A stretch of 64,000 nt of DNA from Burkholderia sp. (lineage in GTDB: Bacteria; Pseudomonadota; Gammaproteobacteria; Burkholderiales; Burkholderiaceae): contig JASLEG010000205.1 of the NCBI GenBank assembly GCA_030151225.1, positions 37,767 to 101,766 on the forward strand, in the 5' to 3' direction. The notes below the pieces were generated by a model. It made no database searches. It saw only the letters and a list, made by a program, of their open reading frames with translations, and was not told the origin of the DNA. The position numbers and the translations under genes were made by a program. Positions 8,540 through 16,400 of the stretch are shown here, piece by piece (position 1 is the stretch's first letter; every line of letters starts with the position of its first letter).

Positions 8540-8557
8540 TGAGGGCACATACCCGCA
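8540..8557 (-). promoter_or_regulatory. second MarR-type operator, in front of the reductase gene
   Basis: TGAGGGCACATACCCGCA matches the symmetric site at 9072-9089 at 14 of 18 positions, with the right half identical. It lies 23-40 bases before the reductase start and overlaps a possible -10 (TATGTG on the minus strand). Inferred regulon of the adjacent MarR protein. Confidence 0.55.
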
Positions 8558-8651
8558 TTGGTAAAAATTGATGGATGATCGAGGCGGACGGGAAAGTGCC
8601 CGCCTGAGCCCGTCTTCCTGGAAAATCCTAAATTCGCCACCGGCGCGCCGC

Positions 8652-9068
8652 TTACTCGATTGCCTCGTACAGATCGGCCAGCATCGCGCGCATCGCTTCA
8701 ATCTTCTTGGCGCCTATCTGTTCGATCACCGAATTTTGGCAGCGATCCCAGGCTGGTGTGGCACGGCGTAGCAAGGTCTTTCCGTCCGAAGTCAATGAAA
8801 CTACGCGTTCGCGCTGATCGCCGGCATCGGTGGTGATGTCGGTCAACTCGCGGTTTTCAAGGACCTTCACATTTCGACCGATCGTGGAGCGGTCTAGATC
8901 GACGAGCGCGCCTAGTTGAGTCAAGCTGACCGGTTGATGATCGGCGATGGTTCTCAACAGAAAATACTGAGCAATATTGATGTCGAACGTCGCTAGAGCC
9001 GCGTCGTATACCTCAGTCAGTTTTCTGGAGGCCCGACGAAGGTCGGTGCAGAAGCAGGGTGTGTTCAT
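8652..9068 (-). CDS. MarR-family transcriptional repressor
   Basis: A 138-residue winged-helix protein. The recognition region reads SLTQLGALVDLDRSTIGRNVKVLE, followed by the wing (DAGDQRERVVSLTSDGK). MarR proteins are dimeric repressors released by small phenolic or electrophilic ligands. The gene is upstream of the aldo/keto reductase on the same strand. A near-perfect palindrome covers its own promoter, and a related site precedes the reductase, so it likely represses itself and the reductase/decarboxylase pair. No Shine-Dalgarno precedes the ATG at 9068, and the predicted transcription start falls 2-3 bases upstream, so the mRNA is probably leaderless. Confidence 0.93.
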   Translation of the reverse strand: MNTPCFCTDLRRASRKLTEVYDAALATFDINIAQYFLLRTIADHQPVSLTQLGALVDLDRSTIGRNVKVLENRELTDITTDAGDQRERVVSLTSDGKTLLRRATPAWDRCQNSVIEQIGAKKIEAMRAMLADLYEAIE

Positions 9069-9071
9069 TTA

Positions 9072-9105
9072 TGCGAGTATATACCCGCAAATTTTGAGAA
9101 AGCAA
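9072..9105 (-). promoter_or_regulatory. MarR autoregulatory operator and promoter
   Basis: The palindrome TGCGAGTATATACCCGCA (9072-9089) has one mismatch pair. On the minus strand it contains a TATATA -10 (9083-9078), and 16 bases upstream a TTGCTT -35 (9105-9100). Repressor bound here would cover the -10. A start about 7 bases beyond the -10 would fall at about 9071, next to the ATG at 9068. Confidence 0.62.
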
Positions 9106-9338
9106 TCACTCTCTACGATCCGTTGCAGATCGGATGGTGAAAAATAAGTTACCTGGTGCAAGAAATCTGCCTCCTTGGCATTCGTCATTCGGCACTCTAA
9201 GCTCTCCAGGTATCGATCTGAGACGTAGTCTCGGACGAAGACACTGGGGGCGAATCGCTTCGACCACGCCGTTCAGATGGGGTCGAGGCAAGCGTTGTTT
9301 TTGTCTGATATTTATTTTGTATAGCTAAGGAAATTACC

Positions 9339-10469
9339 ATGAGCGACGTACTTTTCACCCCGTTCGCGATCCACGCGCTAACGATTCCGAATCGGATCGT
9401 TATGTCGGCGATGACGCGTGGTTTCAGTACTGGTGGCGTACCTGGCGACGATGTGCTCGCCTATTACCGGGCTCGCGCGGCGGGCGGAGTTGGTCTCATC
9501 ATTACCGAGGCTGTCGCGGTGCAGCGCGATGCTGCGGCGGAAGTGCCCGGCATCCCGGTGTTTCATACGGCAGAGGCACGTGCTGGATGGTCAGCTGTCG
9601 TGAAGGCCGTCCACTCGGAAGGCGGCAAGATTGCGGCTCAACTGCACCATGCGGGTGCGTTGCGCGATGCTGTGCAGATGGGGGCGCCGGACGTACCGAA
9701 CGACGAGCCCAACAGCATGAGTGTGGCCGATATCGAGGCCACGATTGCAGCCTTCGGCGAAGCAGCGGCTACGGCACGCGCACTGGGATTCGATGCGGTG
9801 GAAATTCACGGCGCGAATGGCAACTTAATCGACCAGTTCCTGTGGGAAGGCCGCAATACCCGTAGCGATAGTTGGGGCGGCAGTGTTATTGCCCGTACGA
9901 AATTTGCGGGAGAAGTGGTGCGCGCAGTGCGTCGCGCAGTTGGGTCCTCGTTCCCGATCGTATTTCGGATTTCGCAGTTCAAGCAGCGCGCCTTCGATGC
10001 GAAGATCGCAAAGGATCCCTACGAATTTGGACTCATTCTAAACGTGCTGTCCGACGCCGGCGTCGATGTATTCCACGCCTCGCAGCGTCGCTTCTGGGAG
10101 CCCGCGTTCGAGCCATCGTCGTTGAACCTTGCCGGTTGGGCGCGACGTTTGAGCGGTAAGCCTGCAATGACGGTGGGATCGGTGGGGCTCGACGGTCCAG
10201 ACATCACCGATCTCCTGACCGGCAAAGGCGGCAACGCTGGACCGGCCGGCCTCGACGCGTTGCGCAAAGGCATTGACGACGGCCATTTCGACTTGGTCGC
10301 CGTGGGCCGTGCGTTGCTGACCGATCCTACGTGGCCGAATAAGGTTCGGGATGGACGATTGGAAGACCTGTGTGGGTTCGACCTGGCGTCGCTGGGCAGC
10401 TTGGTAATCGGCGATCCGGCTACAGCATTGCCGGTGGCTGCCGATGACGCGATCGTCGGCAATGCATGA
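9339..10469 (+). CDS. Old Yellow Enzyme-family NADH:flavin oxidoreductase
   Basis: A 376-residue FMN TIM-barrel ene-reductase-type enzyme. Family motifs are clear: NRIVMSAMTRG at the N-terminus, AAQLHHAGA in the barrel, and VEIHGANGNLIDQFLWEGRNTRSDSWGGS, whose HxxN pair binds the substrate carbonyl. It likely reduces an activated C=C bond (enone or nitro-alkene) using NAD(P)H. An AAGGAA ribosome site precedes ATG 9339. It heads a three-gene operon with an NTF2-like protein and an enoyl-reductase-type MDR enzyme, suggesting successive reductions of an unsaturated substrate. It lies divergent from the marR gene across 270 bases, with no MarR-like palindrome near its own start. Confidence 0.92.
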   Translation: MSDVLFTPFAIHALTIPNRIVMSAMTRGFSTGGVPGDDVLAYYRARAAGGVGLIITEAVAVQRDAAAEVPGIPVFHTAEARAGWSAVVKAVHSEGGKIAAQLHHAGALRDAVQMGAPDVPNDEPNSMSVADIEATIAAFGEAAATARALGFDAVEIHGANGNLIDQFLWEGRNTRSDSWGGSVIARTKFAGEVVRAVRRAVGSSFPIVFRISQFKQRAFDAKIAKDPYEFGLILNVLSDAGVDVFHASQRRFWEPAFEPSSLNLAGWARRLSGKPAMTVGSVGLDGPDITDLLTGKGGNAGPAGLDALRKGIDDGHFDLVAVGRALLTDPTWPNKVRDGRLEDLCGFDLASLGSLVIGDPATALPVAADDAIVGNA

Positions 10470-10497
10470 TGCAGACGGATCAAGGGAGAAGCCTGAA

Positions 10498-10890
10498 ATG
10501 ACCGATGCAGCACCCAAACGCCATCCGTTTCTTGATGACCTCGACGAGAACGTCGTCCTGATCAGTTCTGTATTGCGTTGCCCCGTTCAGGGGCGCGAAA
10601 CAGTTACCCGGATCGTCAAGGCCGGCGCCGCTCACTATGCGAGCCAGACGCCGCGATTTCTCGACAAGGTTGGTGAGCGCAGTTATTTTGAATACGATGC
10701 ACAGCTTGTCGACGGCGTTTCTGCGTCGGGCCTGGTGTCGATGGTGCGCGACGCGCACGGCCGTGTGACACAGTTGCATATCGCGTTCAGCCCGCTTGAT
10801 GCGGTGCTGTCGATAGCGCGTGGCATGCGCGATCGGCTCGGCGCAGAATTCGACGTGGCCTGGTTTCTGCCATCAGGGGACGACGCATGA
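10498..10890 (+). CDS. NTF2/SnoaL-like small protein
   Basis: A 130-residue protein with the cone-shaped NTF2-like pattern: early helices, PVQGRETVTRIVKAGAAHY, then the strands YFEYDAQLVDGVSASGLVSMVRDAHGRVTQLHIAFSP. Such proteins are small isomerases, hydrolases or binding partners; no catalytic residue can be assigned here. ATG 10498 has a GGGAGAAG site upstream; the frame is also open from 10444. It overlaps the next gene by 4 bases (ATGA), so translation is coupled and it belongs to the OYE operon. Confidence 0.8.
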   Translation: MTDAAPKRHPFLDDLDENVVLISSVLRCPVQGRETVTRIVKAGAAHYASQTPRFLDKVGERSYFEYDAQLVDGVSASGLVSMVRDAHGRVTQLHIAFSPLDAVLSIARGMRDRLGAEFDVAWFLPSGDDA

Positions 10891-11870
10891 AAGCCGCACG
10901 CTTGACTTCTTATGGCGATCCCGTGTCGGGGATCGAACTGCACGAGATTGCCGAGCCGCCGCAACCAGGGCCGGACGATGTGCTGGTGCAGATGCGCTAT
11001 GCCCCGATCAACGTCAGCGACTTGATGGTGGCGCTCGGCGTCTACGACTGGCAGCCCGCTTTGCCGGAGGTGCTCGGCAATGAGGGCGCTGGGGTAGTGC
11101 TTGCATGTGGCTCGAACGTCGTGGGATTGATGCCGGGTACGCCCGTAGTGGTGCCGTTCATGGCACGGTCCTGGCGTGAGCGGCTCGTTGTCGGCGCTGA
11201 TCAACTGACGCTCGTTCCGGAGGGGGTCGATTTGCAGCAGGCGGCGATGGCCACCATCAATCTCGTGACGGTGAAGATGCTGCTCGACGAATACGTTGCT
11301 TTTTCGCCTGGCGATGCGATCGTGTATAACGCGGCGAACTCCGGCCTCGGACACTGCGTGGCCGGCCTCGCGGCACGGCGTGGCCTCCGGACTATCGGAT
11401 TAGTGCGTAAGCAGCAGGACATCGAGCGTGTGCGGCAATCCGGATGCGAGATCGTCATGCTCGACGAGGACGCCAGCGTATTGGCGAACCGCCTGCCAGT
11501 CGGCTTGCGAGTCAGACTCGCTCTCGATGGCGTGGGTGGACCGTCGTCGGGGCGACTCGCGCAACTGCTCTCGGCTGACGGAACGCTCGTTGCCTATGGT
11601 GCGGCGAGCCATCAACCGATGGCAATCTCAGCTCAGCATTTGATCTTCAAGCGAATCGTCGTTCACGGATTTTTTGAAGGCCGTCCGGGCAACGCGGCTC
11701 GCGTCCCGGCTGTACTTGCATCGGTGCTCGATGCTTTGGGCTCTGACGGAATCCGGCAGCCCGTCGCGGCAGTTTATCCGCTGGCCCACATTCGCGATGC
11801 GGTGGCCCATGCGATGCGCGGCGGAAAGGTCTTGATCAAGTTGGATGTCCCAAACGAGCTGGGCGCGTGA
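10887..11870 (+). CDS. zinc-independent MDR reductase, trans-2-enoyl reductase (MECR)-like
   Basis: A 327-residue medium-chain dehydrogenase/reductase. The substrate-side motif NVSDLMVALGVYDW..LPEVLGNEGAG and the nucleotide-binding segment VYNAANSGLGHCVAGLAARRGLRTIGLVR match the enoyl-CoA/ACP reductase branch (ETR/MECR), not alcohol dehydrogenases. The catalytic and structural zinc cysteines of ADHs are absent. It probably uses NADPH to reduce an enoyl thioester or enone. It is translationally coupled to the NTF2-like gene. With the OYE enzyme it makes a two-reductase module. Confidence 0.9.
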   Translation: MKAARLTSYGDPVSGIELHEIAEPPQPGPDDVLVQMRYAPINVSDLMVALGVYDWQPALPEVLGNEGAGVVLACGSNVVGLMPGTPVVVPFMARSWRERLVVGADQLTLVPEGVDLQQAAMATINLVTVKMLLDEYVAFSPGDAIVYNAANSGLGHCVAGLAARRGLRTIGLVRKQQDIERVRQSGCEIVMLDEDASVLANRLPVGLRVRLALDGVGGPSSGRLAQLLSADGTLVAYGAASHQPMAISAQHLIFKRIVVHGFFEGRPGNAARVPAVLASVLDALGSDGIRQPVAAVYPLAHIRDAVAHAMRGGKVLIKLDVPNELGA

Positions 11871-11902
11871 TGTCGGCATCGTTTCTAATCGCAGGATAAG
11901 TC

Positions 11903-12307
11903 ATGCCGGATACACATGATGTGGTCGTCGACAGCTACCGCCGCTGGCTTGCGATGCCGGTGATCGCCTCCCAATGTCCGGTGCGCGACGTCCTTGATCG
12001 CCTTGGCGAGAAATGGAGCACGCTGCTCGTCATGGCGCTGGCCGAGCGGCCGCGTCGCTTTGCCGAGTTGATTCGGGCTGTGCCCGACATCTCGAAACGT
12101 TCGCTGACCCACGCCTTGCGCAATCTCGAGGAAGACGGAATCGTTATCCGCGAGGTGTTCCCGACAAAGCCGCCTTCTGTCGAGTACCGGCTGTCGCCGC
12201 TAGGTAATTCGATGCTGGAACCGCTGGCCATGCTGATCGCCTGGGCCGAACAAAGCCATGGCGAAATTAAGCAGGCGCGCGAGCGCTATCGTGAGCGTTC
12301 GGTTTGA
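11903..12307 (+). CDS. HxlR-family winged-helix regulator
   Basis: A 134-residue HxlR-type regulator. It has the conserved cysteine near the N-terminus (SQCPVRDVLDRLGEKWSTLLVMAL) that many members use for redox or electrophile sensing, then the recognition helix ISKRSLTHALRNLEEDGIV and the wing EYRLSPLGNSM. It sits 32 bases after the MDR gene on the same strand and probably shares or follows the OYE operon, which it could control. This is one of three HxlR genes in the window. Confidence 0.92.
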   Translation: MPDTHDVVVDSYRRWLAMPVIASQCPVRDVLDRLGEKWSTLLVMALAERPRRFAELIRAVPDISKRSLTHALRNLEEDGIVIREVFPTKPPSVEYRLSPLGNSMLEPLAMLIAWAEQSHGEIKQARERYRERSV

Positions 12308-12311
12308 GCGC

Positions 12312-12662
12312 ATGAGGTCGGCCAAACTGATTGCTCATTTTCCCGGCGTCAGCCGTCACGCAACCAATCACATTGTCGATGTCGACGAAGACGGGGTGTC
12401 GGTCCGATATCAGAACCTGTTGGTGCGCCACGCGCTGCCCGAGCAGGCGCGTAACCTCGGCGCCGGGCAAGTGATGGAAAGCGATACGGGCCTACCGAGC
12501 CTGTGGATCTATTCACCGATGCATGATCGTCTGCGCCGCACCCCCGGCGGCTGGAAAATTCACGAACGTTACATTGGCGGCTCGACTACCAATCGTGCTT
12601 GGACGCCGAAGGATACGGCCGCCGATTCCGTTGCGTCTTATTTGCCGACGCTCGCGGATTGA
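12312..12662 (+). CDS. SnoaL-like protein, apparently N-terminally truncated
   Basis: A 116-residue reading frame starting MRSAKLIAHFPGVSRHATNHIVDVD. It matches the second half of SnoaL/NTF2-like dehydratase-type proteins: strand pair HIVDVDEDGVSVRY, then PGGWKIHERYIGG near the C-terminus. The N-terminal helices that normally precede this are missing, and the start lies 2 bases after the HxlR stop, so 40-50 residues were probably lost by deletion. It may be a relic or still fold with a partner. It ends just before a hairpin shared with the convergent aminotransferase gene. Confidence 0.55.
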   Translation: MRSAKLIAHFPGVSRHATNHIVDVDEDGVSVRYQNLLVRHALPEQARNLGAGQVMESDTGLPSLWIYSPMHDRLRRTPGGWKIHERYIGGSTTNRAWTPKDTAADSVASYLPTLAD

Positions 12663-12676
12663 CCGACTAGCGATAG

Positions 12677-12695
12677 GCCGCTAGCCTCTAGCGGC
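12677..12695. terminator. hairpin at a convergent gene junction
   Basis: GCCGCTAG and CTAGCGGC form a perfect 8-bp stem with a 3-base loop, between the SnoaL-like gene and the convergent aminotransferase whose TAG stop lies in the stem. There is no long T run on either side, so intrinsic termination is plausible but not certain. Confidence 0.5.
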
Positions 12696-13863
12696 TTGGC
12701 GCATCCTTGACGAAGGCTTGGATGCGTCGCATGGCGAGAATCAGTTGCTCGCGCGAGGTACAAAGCCCGAATCGCAGGTGGGTGGGGAAGTGGCCGAAAT
12801 CGATACCGGGTGCCACCGACACGCCAGCCTCCTCGAGTAGGCGTTGGCAGAACCGGTAGCTGTCGTCGGTGAATCGGCTTGCATTCGCGAAAATGAACAA
12901 TCCGGCGTCAGGTGGATAAGCGATCTCGAAGCCGCTTTCCACAAGCATGGTCAGCATCGTATCGCGCCTTGCTTCAAGCTCGATCCTGCGTTGCGCTGCG
13001 ATTTCCTCCACCTCGTCGGTGAAGCAGGCAAGCGCTGCTGCTTGGGAGATGTCGGGTGGGGAGAGGTAAAGGTGCTGCGCCAGCATTTCGCACCGATCGA
13101 CCACACGCTCCGGCACCACGATCCATCCGAGTCGCCAGCCTGTCATCGCGAAATACTTCGAAAAGCTGTTGACGATGAACACGTCGTCGGAATGTTCGAG
13201 CGCCGAGTGTTCGCGGCTGCCATCGTTCAGCCCGTGATACAGCTCCTCACTGATATACAGACCACCGCGTCTTATCGATAAATCGATCAACGAACGCGCC
13301 GCATCCCACGGTATGACTGTTCCCGTTGGATTGGACGGCGAACCTACCAGAATCCCGCGGGTACGATCCGACCAGACTTGTTCGTATTCGCTTGCAGTCG
13401 CCCACAGGCTGCCGGGATTCGAGGCCTTCACTCCAACGATGTCGCCGTTCACTACGCTTGCGAACACGGGATGCGAGGGATAACCGGGCACCGCGCTCAA
13501 CAGCGACTCACCGGCGTCTACGAATCCCGCCATGATCAACATGAGGCCGGCCGACGAACCAGTGGTGACGATGACGCGGCGAGGATTGATCGAAACGCCG
13601 TATTTCTTGCGGTAGAAGTCGGCGATCGCCGCCCGCAGCAACGGTCTGCCGACCGCTTCCGTGTAGCGGCCTGTTCCCGCGTCGATGGCCAGCTTGGCGG
13701 CGGCCAGGACTGGCGCAGGCGTTCCGAAATCAGGCTCGCCGACGTCGAGGCGGATGATGTCGTGGCCCGCCGCGATCAACTCTTTCGCGCGCGACAACAG
13801 ATGAAGAGTGCGAAAAGGCTGCAGTTCGGTAGCGCGAGTAGAAAGTCGCAGGGTATCTAGCAT
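12688..13863 (-). CDS. class I/II aminotransferase
   Basis: A 391-residue fold-type I aminotransferase. Visible features: LDVGEPDFGTPAPV at the N-terminus, VTTGSSAGL (phosphate-binding glycine loop), GSPSNPTGTV (the NPTG substrate-side Asn), the PLP lysine in NSFSKYFAMTGWRLGW, and the C-terminal HLRFGLC arginine that binds the substrate carboxylate. The pyridine-nitrogen aspartate normally in a DE(I/L)Y motif is Glu here (ISEELYHGL), which is unusual. The substrate is unknown. It is followed on the same strand by the hydratase gene's upstream region, with a 95-base gap, so it may be the distal gene of a hydratase/aminotransferase unit. Confidence 0.92.
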   Translation of the reverse strand: MLDTLRLSTRATELQPFRTLHLLSRAKELIAAGHDIIRLDVGEPDFGTPAPVLAAAKLAIDAGTGRYTEAVGRPLLRAAIADFYRKKYGVSINPRRVIVTTGSSAGLMLIMAGFVDAGESLLSAVPGYPSHPVFASVVNGDIVGVKASNPGSLWATASEYEQVWSDRTRGILVGSPSNPTGTVIPWDAARSLIDLSIRRGGLYISEELYHGLNDGSREHSALEHSDDVFIVNSFSKYFAMTGWRLGWIVVPERVVDRCEMLAQHLYLSPPDISQAAALACFTDEVEEIAAQRRIELEARRDTMLTMLVESGFEIAYPPDAGLFIFANASRFTDDSYRFCQRLLEEAGVSVAPGIDFGHFPTHLRFGLCTSREQLILAMRRIQAFVKDAPSR

Positions 13864-13958
13864 GTCCGATGAACCGTGTCGTGGTAAGAGGAGAGAGTGA
13901 GGCCGTCACGCGTTTTACCGGATCGACAGATCGGCCATCACGCGCATAGGAACGGGAG

Positions 13959-14738
13959 TTAGGCTGCGTTGAATTCGACGGTACCGAATCCTTCAATTTC
14001 GGCAAAAAAGTGCGAGCGGCCCTCTAACGGCACCATGGGTCCGAGTGCTCCGGTCAAAATGACGTCGCCGGCATTCAACATCTGTCCGTGTGCGATCAGC
14101 GTTTGCACGAGCCACCATGCCGCATTCAATGGACTACCCAAGCATGCGGCGCCGCTTCCCGTCGATACAGTGGTTCCGTTCACTGCGCAGCGCATTCTGC
14201 ATGTTGCCAATTCGATTTCGTCGATGCCGCGGGCCGTGCTTCCAAGCACATAGAGGCCGGATGAAGCGTTGTCTGCGATAGTGTCGGCGATGGTAATTTC
14301 CCAGTTTGCAATCGCGCTGTCGACGATCTCGAATGCAGGGATCGCTGCCTCAATGTTTTTGACAAAGCTATCCCGGGTAAGCGTTTCTGGATGGATATCT
14401 GCACCCAAGATTAGCGCTATCTCGGCCTCTACCTTCGGCTGAATCAGTCGATCAATGGGAAGCGTCTGTCCAGAACGGTATTCCATGTCGGAAAACAGCG
14501 TGCCGAAATCAGGCTGATCGACTCCGAGTTGTTGTTGAACGGCCAACGAGGTCAGGCCGATTTTTGTGCCGACGATGCGCCTTCCTGCCGCGACAGCATG
14601 GTCGATGTTGATCGCAGCTACTGCGTAGGCCGTATCAACATCGTCAATGCCGTGTGTGCGCGAAACAGGACTGATCGCCGTGCGCGACAACCGGGCTTTG
14701 CGCAGCGCCGACGCCGCGAGTCCGAGGTTGGAAGTCAT
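13959..14738 (-). CDS. 2-keto-4-pentenoate hydratase-family enzyme (MhpD/HpaH-like)
   Basis: A 259-residue fumarylacetoacetase-fold protein. The metal ligands of the MhpD/HpaH group are visible in PKVEAEIALILG (two Glu) and AFEIVDSAI (third Glu); GTKIGLTS near residue 60 and SGSGAACLGSPLNAAWWL are also typical. It adds water to a 2-oxo-4-enoate, the step after extradiol ring cleavage, or may act as a related 4-oxalocrotonate decarboxylase. ATG 14738 is chosen by alignment to the family N-terminus; an in-frame GTG at 14798 would add 20 unusual residues. No ring-cleaving dioxygenase lies nearby, so its pathway here is unclear. Confidence 0.88.
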   Translation of the reverse strand: MTSNLGLAASALRKARLSRTAISPVSRTHGIDDVDTAYAVAAINIDHAVAAGRRIVGTKIGLTSLAVQQQLGVDQPDFGTLFSDMEYRSGQTLPIDRLIQPKVEAEIALILGADIHPETLTRDSFVKNIEAAIPAFEIVDSAIANWEITIADTIADNASSGLYVLGSTARGIDEIELATCRMRCAVNGTTVSTGSGAACLGSPLNAAWWLVQTLIAHGQMLNAGDVILTGALGPMVPLEGRSHFFAEIEGFGTVEFNAA

Positions 14739-14864
14739 CAGTGATATTGCTCGGGGGCGGAGCCTTTCATTTGCGACGACTGAAAGAACTTTCTCCACCT
14801 ATGGGGGGAAATGATGGGGTAGCGTATGGCTAATTAAATAAGTCGACAAGGAGGGCCGATTGCT

Positions 14865-14894
14865 GCCCCTGGTATCCATTTGGTTACCAGGGGC
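14865..14894. repeat. perfect inverted repeat in the hydratase-thiolase gap
   Basis: GCCCCTGGTA and TACCAGGGGC form perfect 10-bp arms around a 10-base loop, between the end of the thiolase gene and the start of the hydratase gene (both minus strand). There is no T run. It could be an operator for the hydratase gene, a processing site or a weak terminator. Confidence 0.55.
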
Positions 14895-15003
14895 GTGGTG
14901 TCCGAAACTCCCATCGTTTATTTACGTTGTTCCCGCCAAATTGCATCTTCTCCAATAATTCGCTTGCCTTGGAGAAGCAGTAGCGTGGAGCGCGTCCGAG
15001 TCT

Positions 15004-16191
15004 TCAAATTCGTTCGAGCGCCAGTGCGATTCCCTGGCCCCCGCCGATGCACAACGACACAATGCCTCGCCTCTGGTTGTTACGGCGCATTGCATACATC
15101 AGGCGCGTGGCAAGAATTGCGCCGGTCGCGCCGATCGGATGCCCGTGTGCAACGGCGCCGCCTTCCATATTGACGATATCGGCCGGTAGGCCGAGTGCTT
15201 TGATGACAGCAAGCGGGACCGCGGCAAACGCCTCATTGATTTCAAGCGCTTCAATGTCGCCGAGACTCCAGCCGGCACGATCCAAGGCCTGCCGTATTGC
15301 CGGAACTGGCCCCAGTCCGAACAGGCCAGGCTCAACGCCAGCCACTCCCCAGGAAACGAGGCGGGCGAATGGTTCGATACCCTCCCGATCGGCCAGGCCC
15401 CGCTCCACAACCAGCATGGCTGCGGCGCCGCTATTAAGCCCCGGTGCGTTGCCGGCCGTGAGCGTGCCGCCTTCGCGAAATGCCGGACGCAAAGCCGCGA
15501 GTTTGTCGAGCGTCGTCTCGGGACGATTGTGCTCGTCCTGTTCGAAGCGAGTCGTGTGCTTGCCTGAGCGGACCTCGATCGGTTCGATTTCGGCGACGAA
15601 ATGGCCGGCACGCTGCGCCGCTGCGAATCGCTGCTGCGACCGCTCGGCCCAGCGGTCCTGGGCTTCACGGGAAATGCCTTCGCGTGAAACAAGGTCTTCG
15701 GTATGCCAGCCGGAGTGCTCGCCGGAAAAAGCGTCGACGAGGCCATCGAGCAACACGCTGTCCAGCATTTGAGCGTTGCCCATCCGATAGCCATGGCGCG
15801 CCTTCGGAAGTAGATACGGTGCGCGATCCATGTTTTCCATACCGCCGGCTATCGCGGCGTCCGCCAGGCCGAGCATTACTTCCTGCGCGGCGGAAACGAT
15901 AGCCTGAGCGCCCGACCCGCAAACGCGATTGACTGTCAATGCCGGCACGTCATGCGAGACGCCCGCACCCATTGCGGCCTGACGGGCCGGATTCATACGA
16001 TTGCCGGCTTGCACCACGTTCCCCATCACGACCGATGAAATTCGTCCCGGCTCGATTTTTGAGCGAGACAAGCTGGCTTCGATGGCATGCGCGCCGAGGT
16101 CTGTTGCCGACACGTCTTTTAAGGTTCCGTTGAACGTGCCGATGGCGGTACGCACTGGCGCGGCTAGAACAACTTCTCGTTCGATTCTCAT
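15004..16191 (-). CDS. acetyl-CoA acetyltransferase/thiolase
   Basis: A 395-residue thiolase with all active-site blocks: nucleophilic Cys in NRVCGSGAQA, the NEAFA block, His in GHPIGATG, and the second Cys in SLCIGGGQG. GGAVAHGHP replaces the common GGAIALGHP, so the pocket may be slightly altered. It could make or cleave acetoacetyl-CoA or 3-ketoadipyl-CoA-like substrates. With the nearby hydratase and enoyl-reductase-like enzyme it suggests a degradative or assembly route through CoA esters. ATG 16191 fits the family start (REVVLAAPVRTAIGTFNG). A symmetric TACTAT/ATAGTA site lies 60 bases upstream. Confidence 0.93.
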   Translation of the reverse strand: MRIEREVVLAAPVRTAIGTFNGTLKDVSATDLGAHAIEASLSRSKIEPGRISSVVMGNVVQAGNRMNPARQAAMGAGVSHDVPALTVNRVCGSGAQAIVSAAQEVMLGLADAAIAGGMENMDRAPYLLPKARHGYRMGNAQMLDSVLLDGLVDAFSGEHSGWHTEDLVSREGISREAQDRWAERSQQRFAAAQRAGHFVAEIEPIEVRSGKHTTRFEQDEHNRPETTLDKLAALRPAFREGGTLTAGNAPGLNSGAAAMLVVERGLADREGIEPFARLVSWGVAGVEPGLFGLGPVPAIRQALDRAGWSLGDIEALEINEAFAAVPLAVIKALGLPADIVNMEGGAVAHGHPIGATGAILATRLMYAMRRNNQRRGIVSLCIGGGQGIALALERI

Positions 16192-16250
16192 GTCTGATGG
16201 CTTCCCTGGTCATGAAGGCCGTACGCGTGACACCCCAGCGGGCGACGAAT

Positions 16251-16266
16251 TACTATCATCATAGTA
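16251..16266. promoter_or_regulatory. TACTAT-N4-ATAGTA palindrome, likely HxlR operator
   Basis: TACTATCATCATAGTA has perfect 6-bp arms in a GC-rich context, 60 bases before the thiolase start. It resembles the TACT...AGTA sites bound by HxlR/YodB-type regulators, and an HxlR gene is the next gene upstream (start 16898). Target assignment is inferred from symmetry and position. Confidence 0.5.
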
Positions 16267-16400
16267 TCGAAAATCGGATGCACGTGCACCCTCGTTTCGA
16301 TCATCGGATCGAGCGCGGAGAAGCGCATACGCCCTCGTCACTGCAGAAGCCCGGGTGGTACTGACGACGCGCAGTTACCGTCGACGAAGCATGCAGCGAG

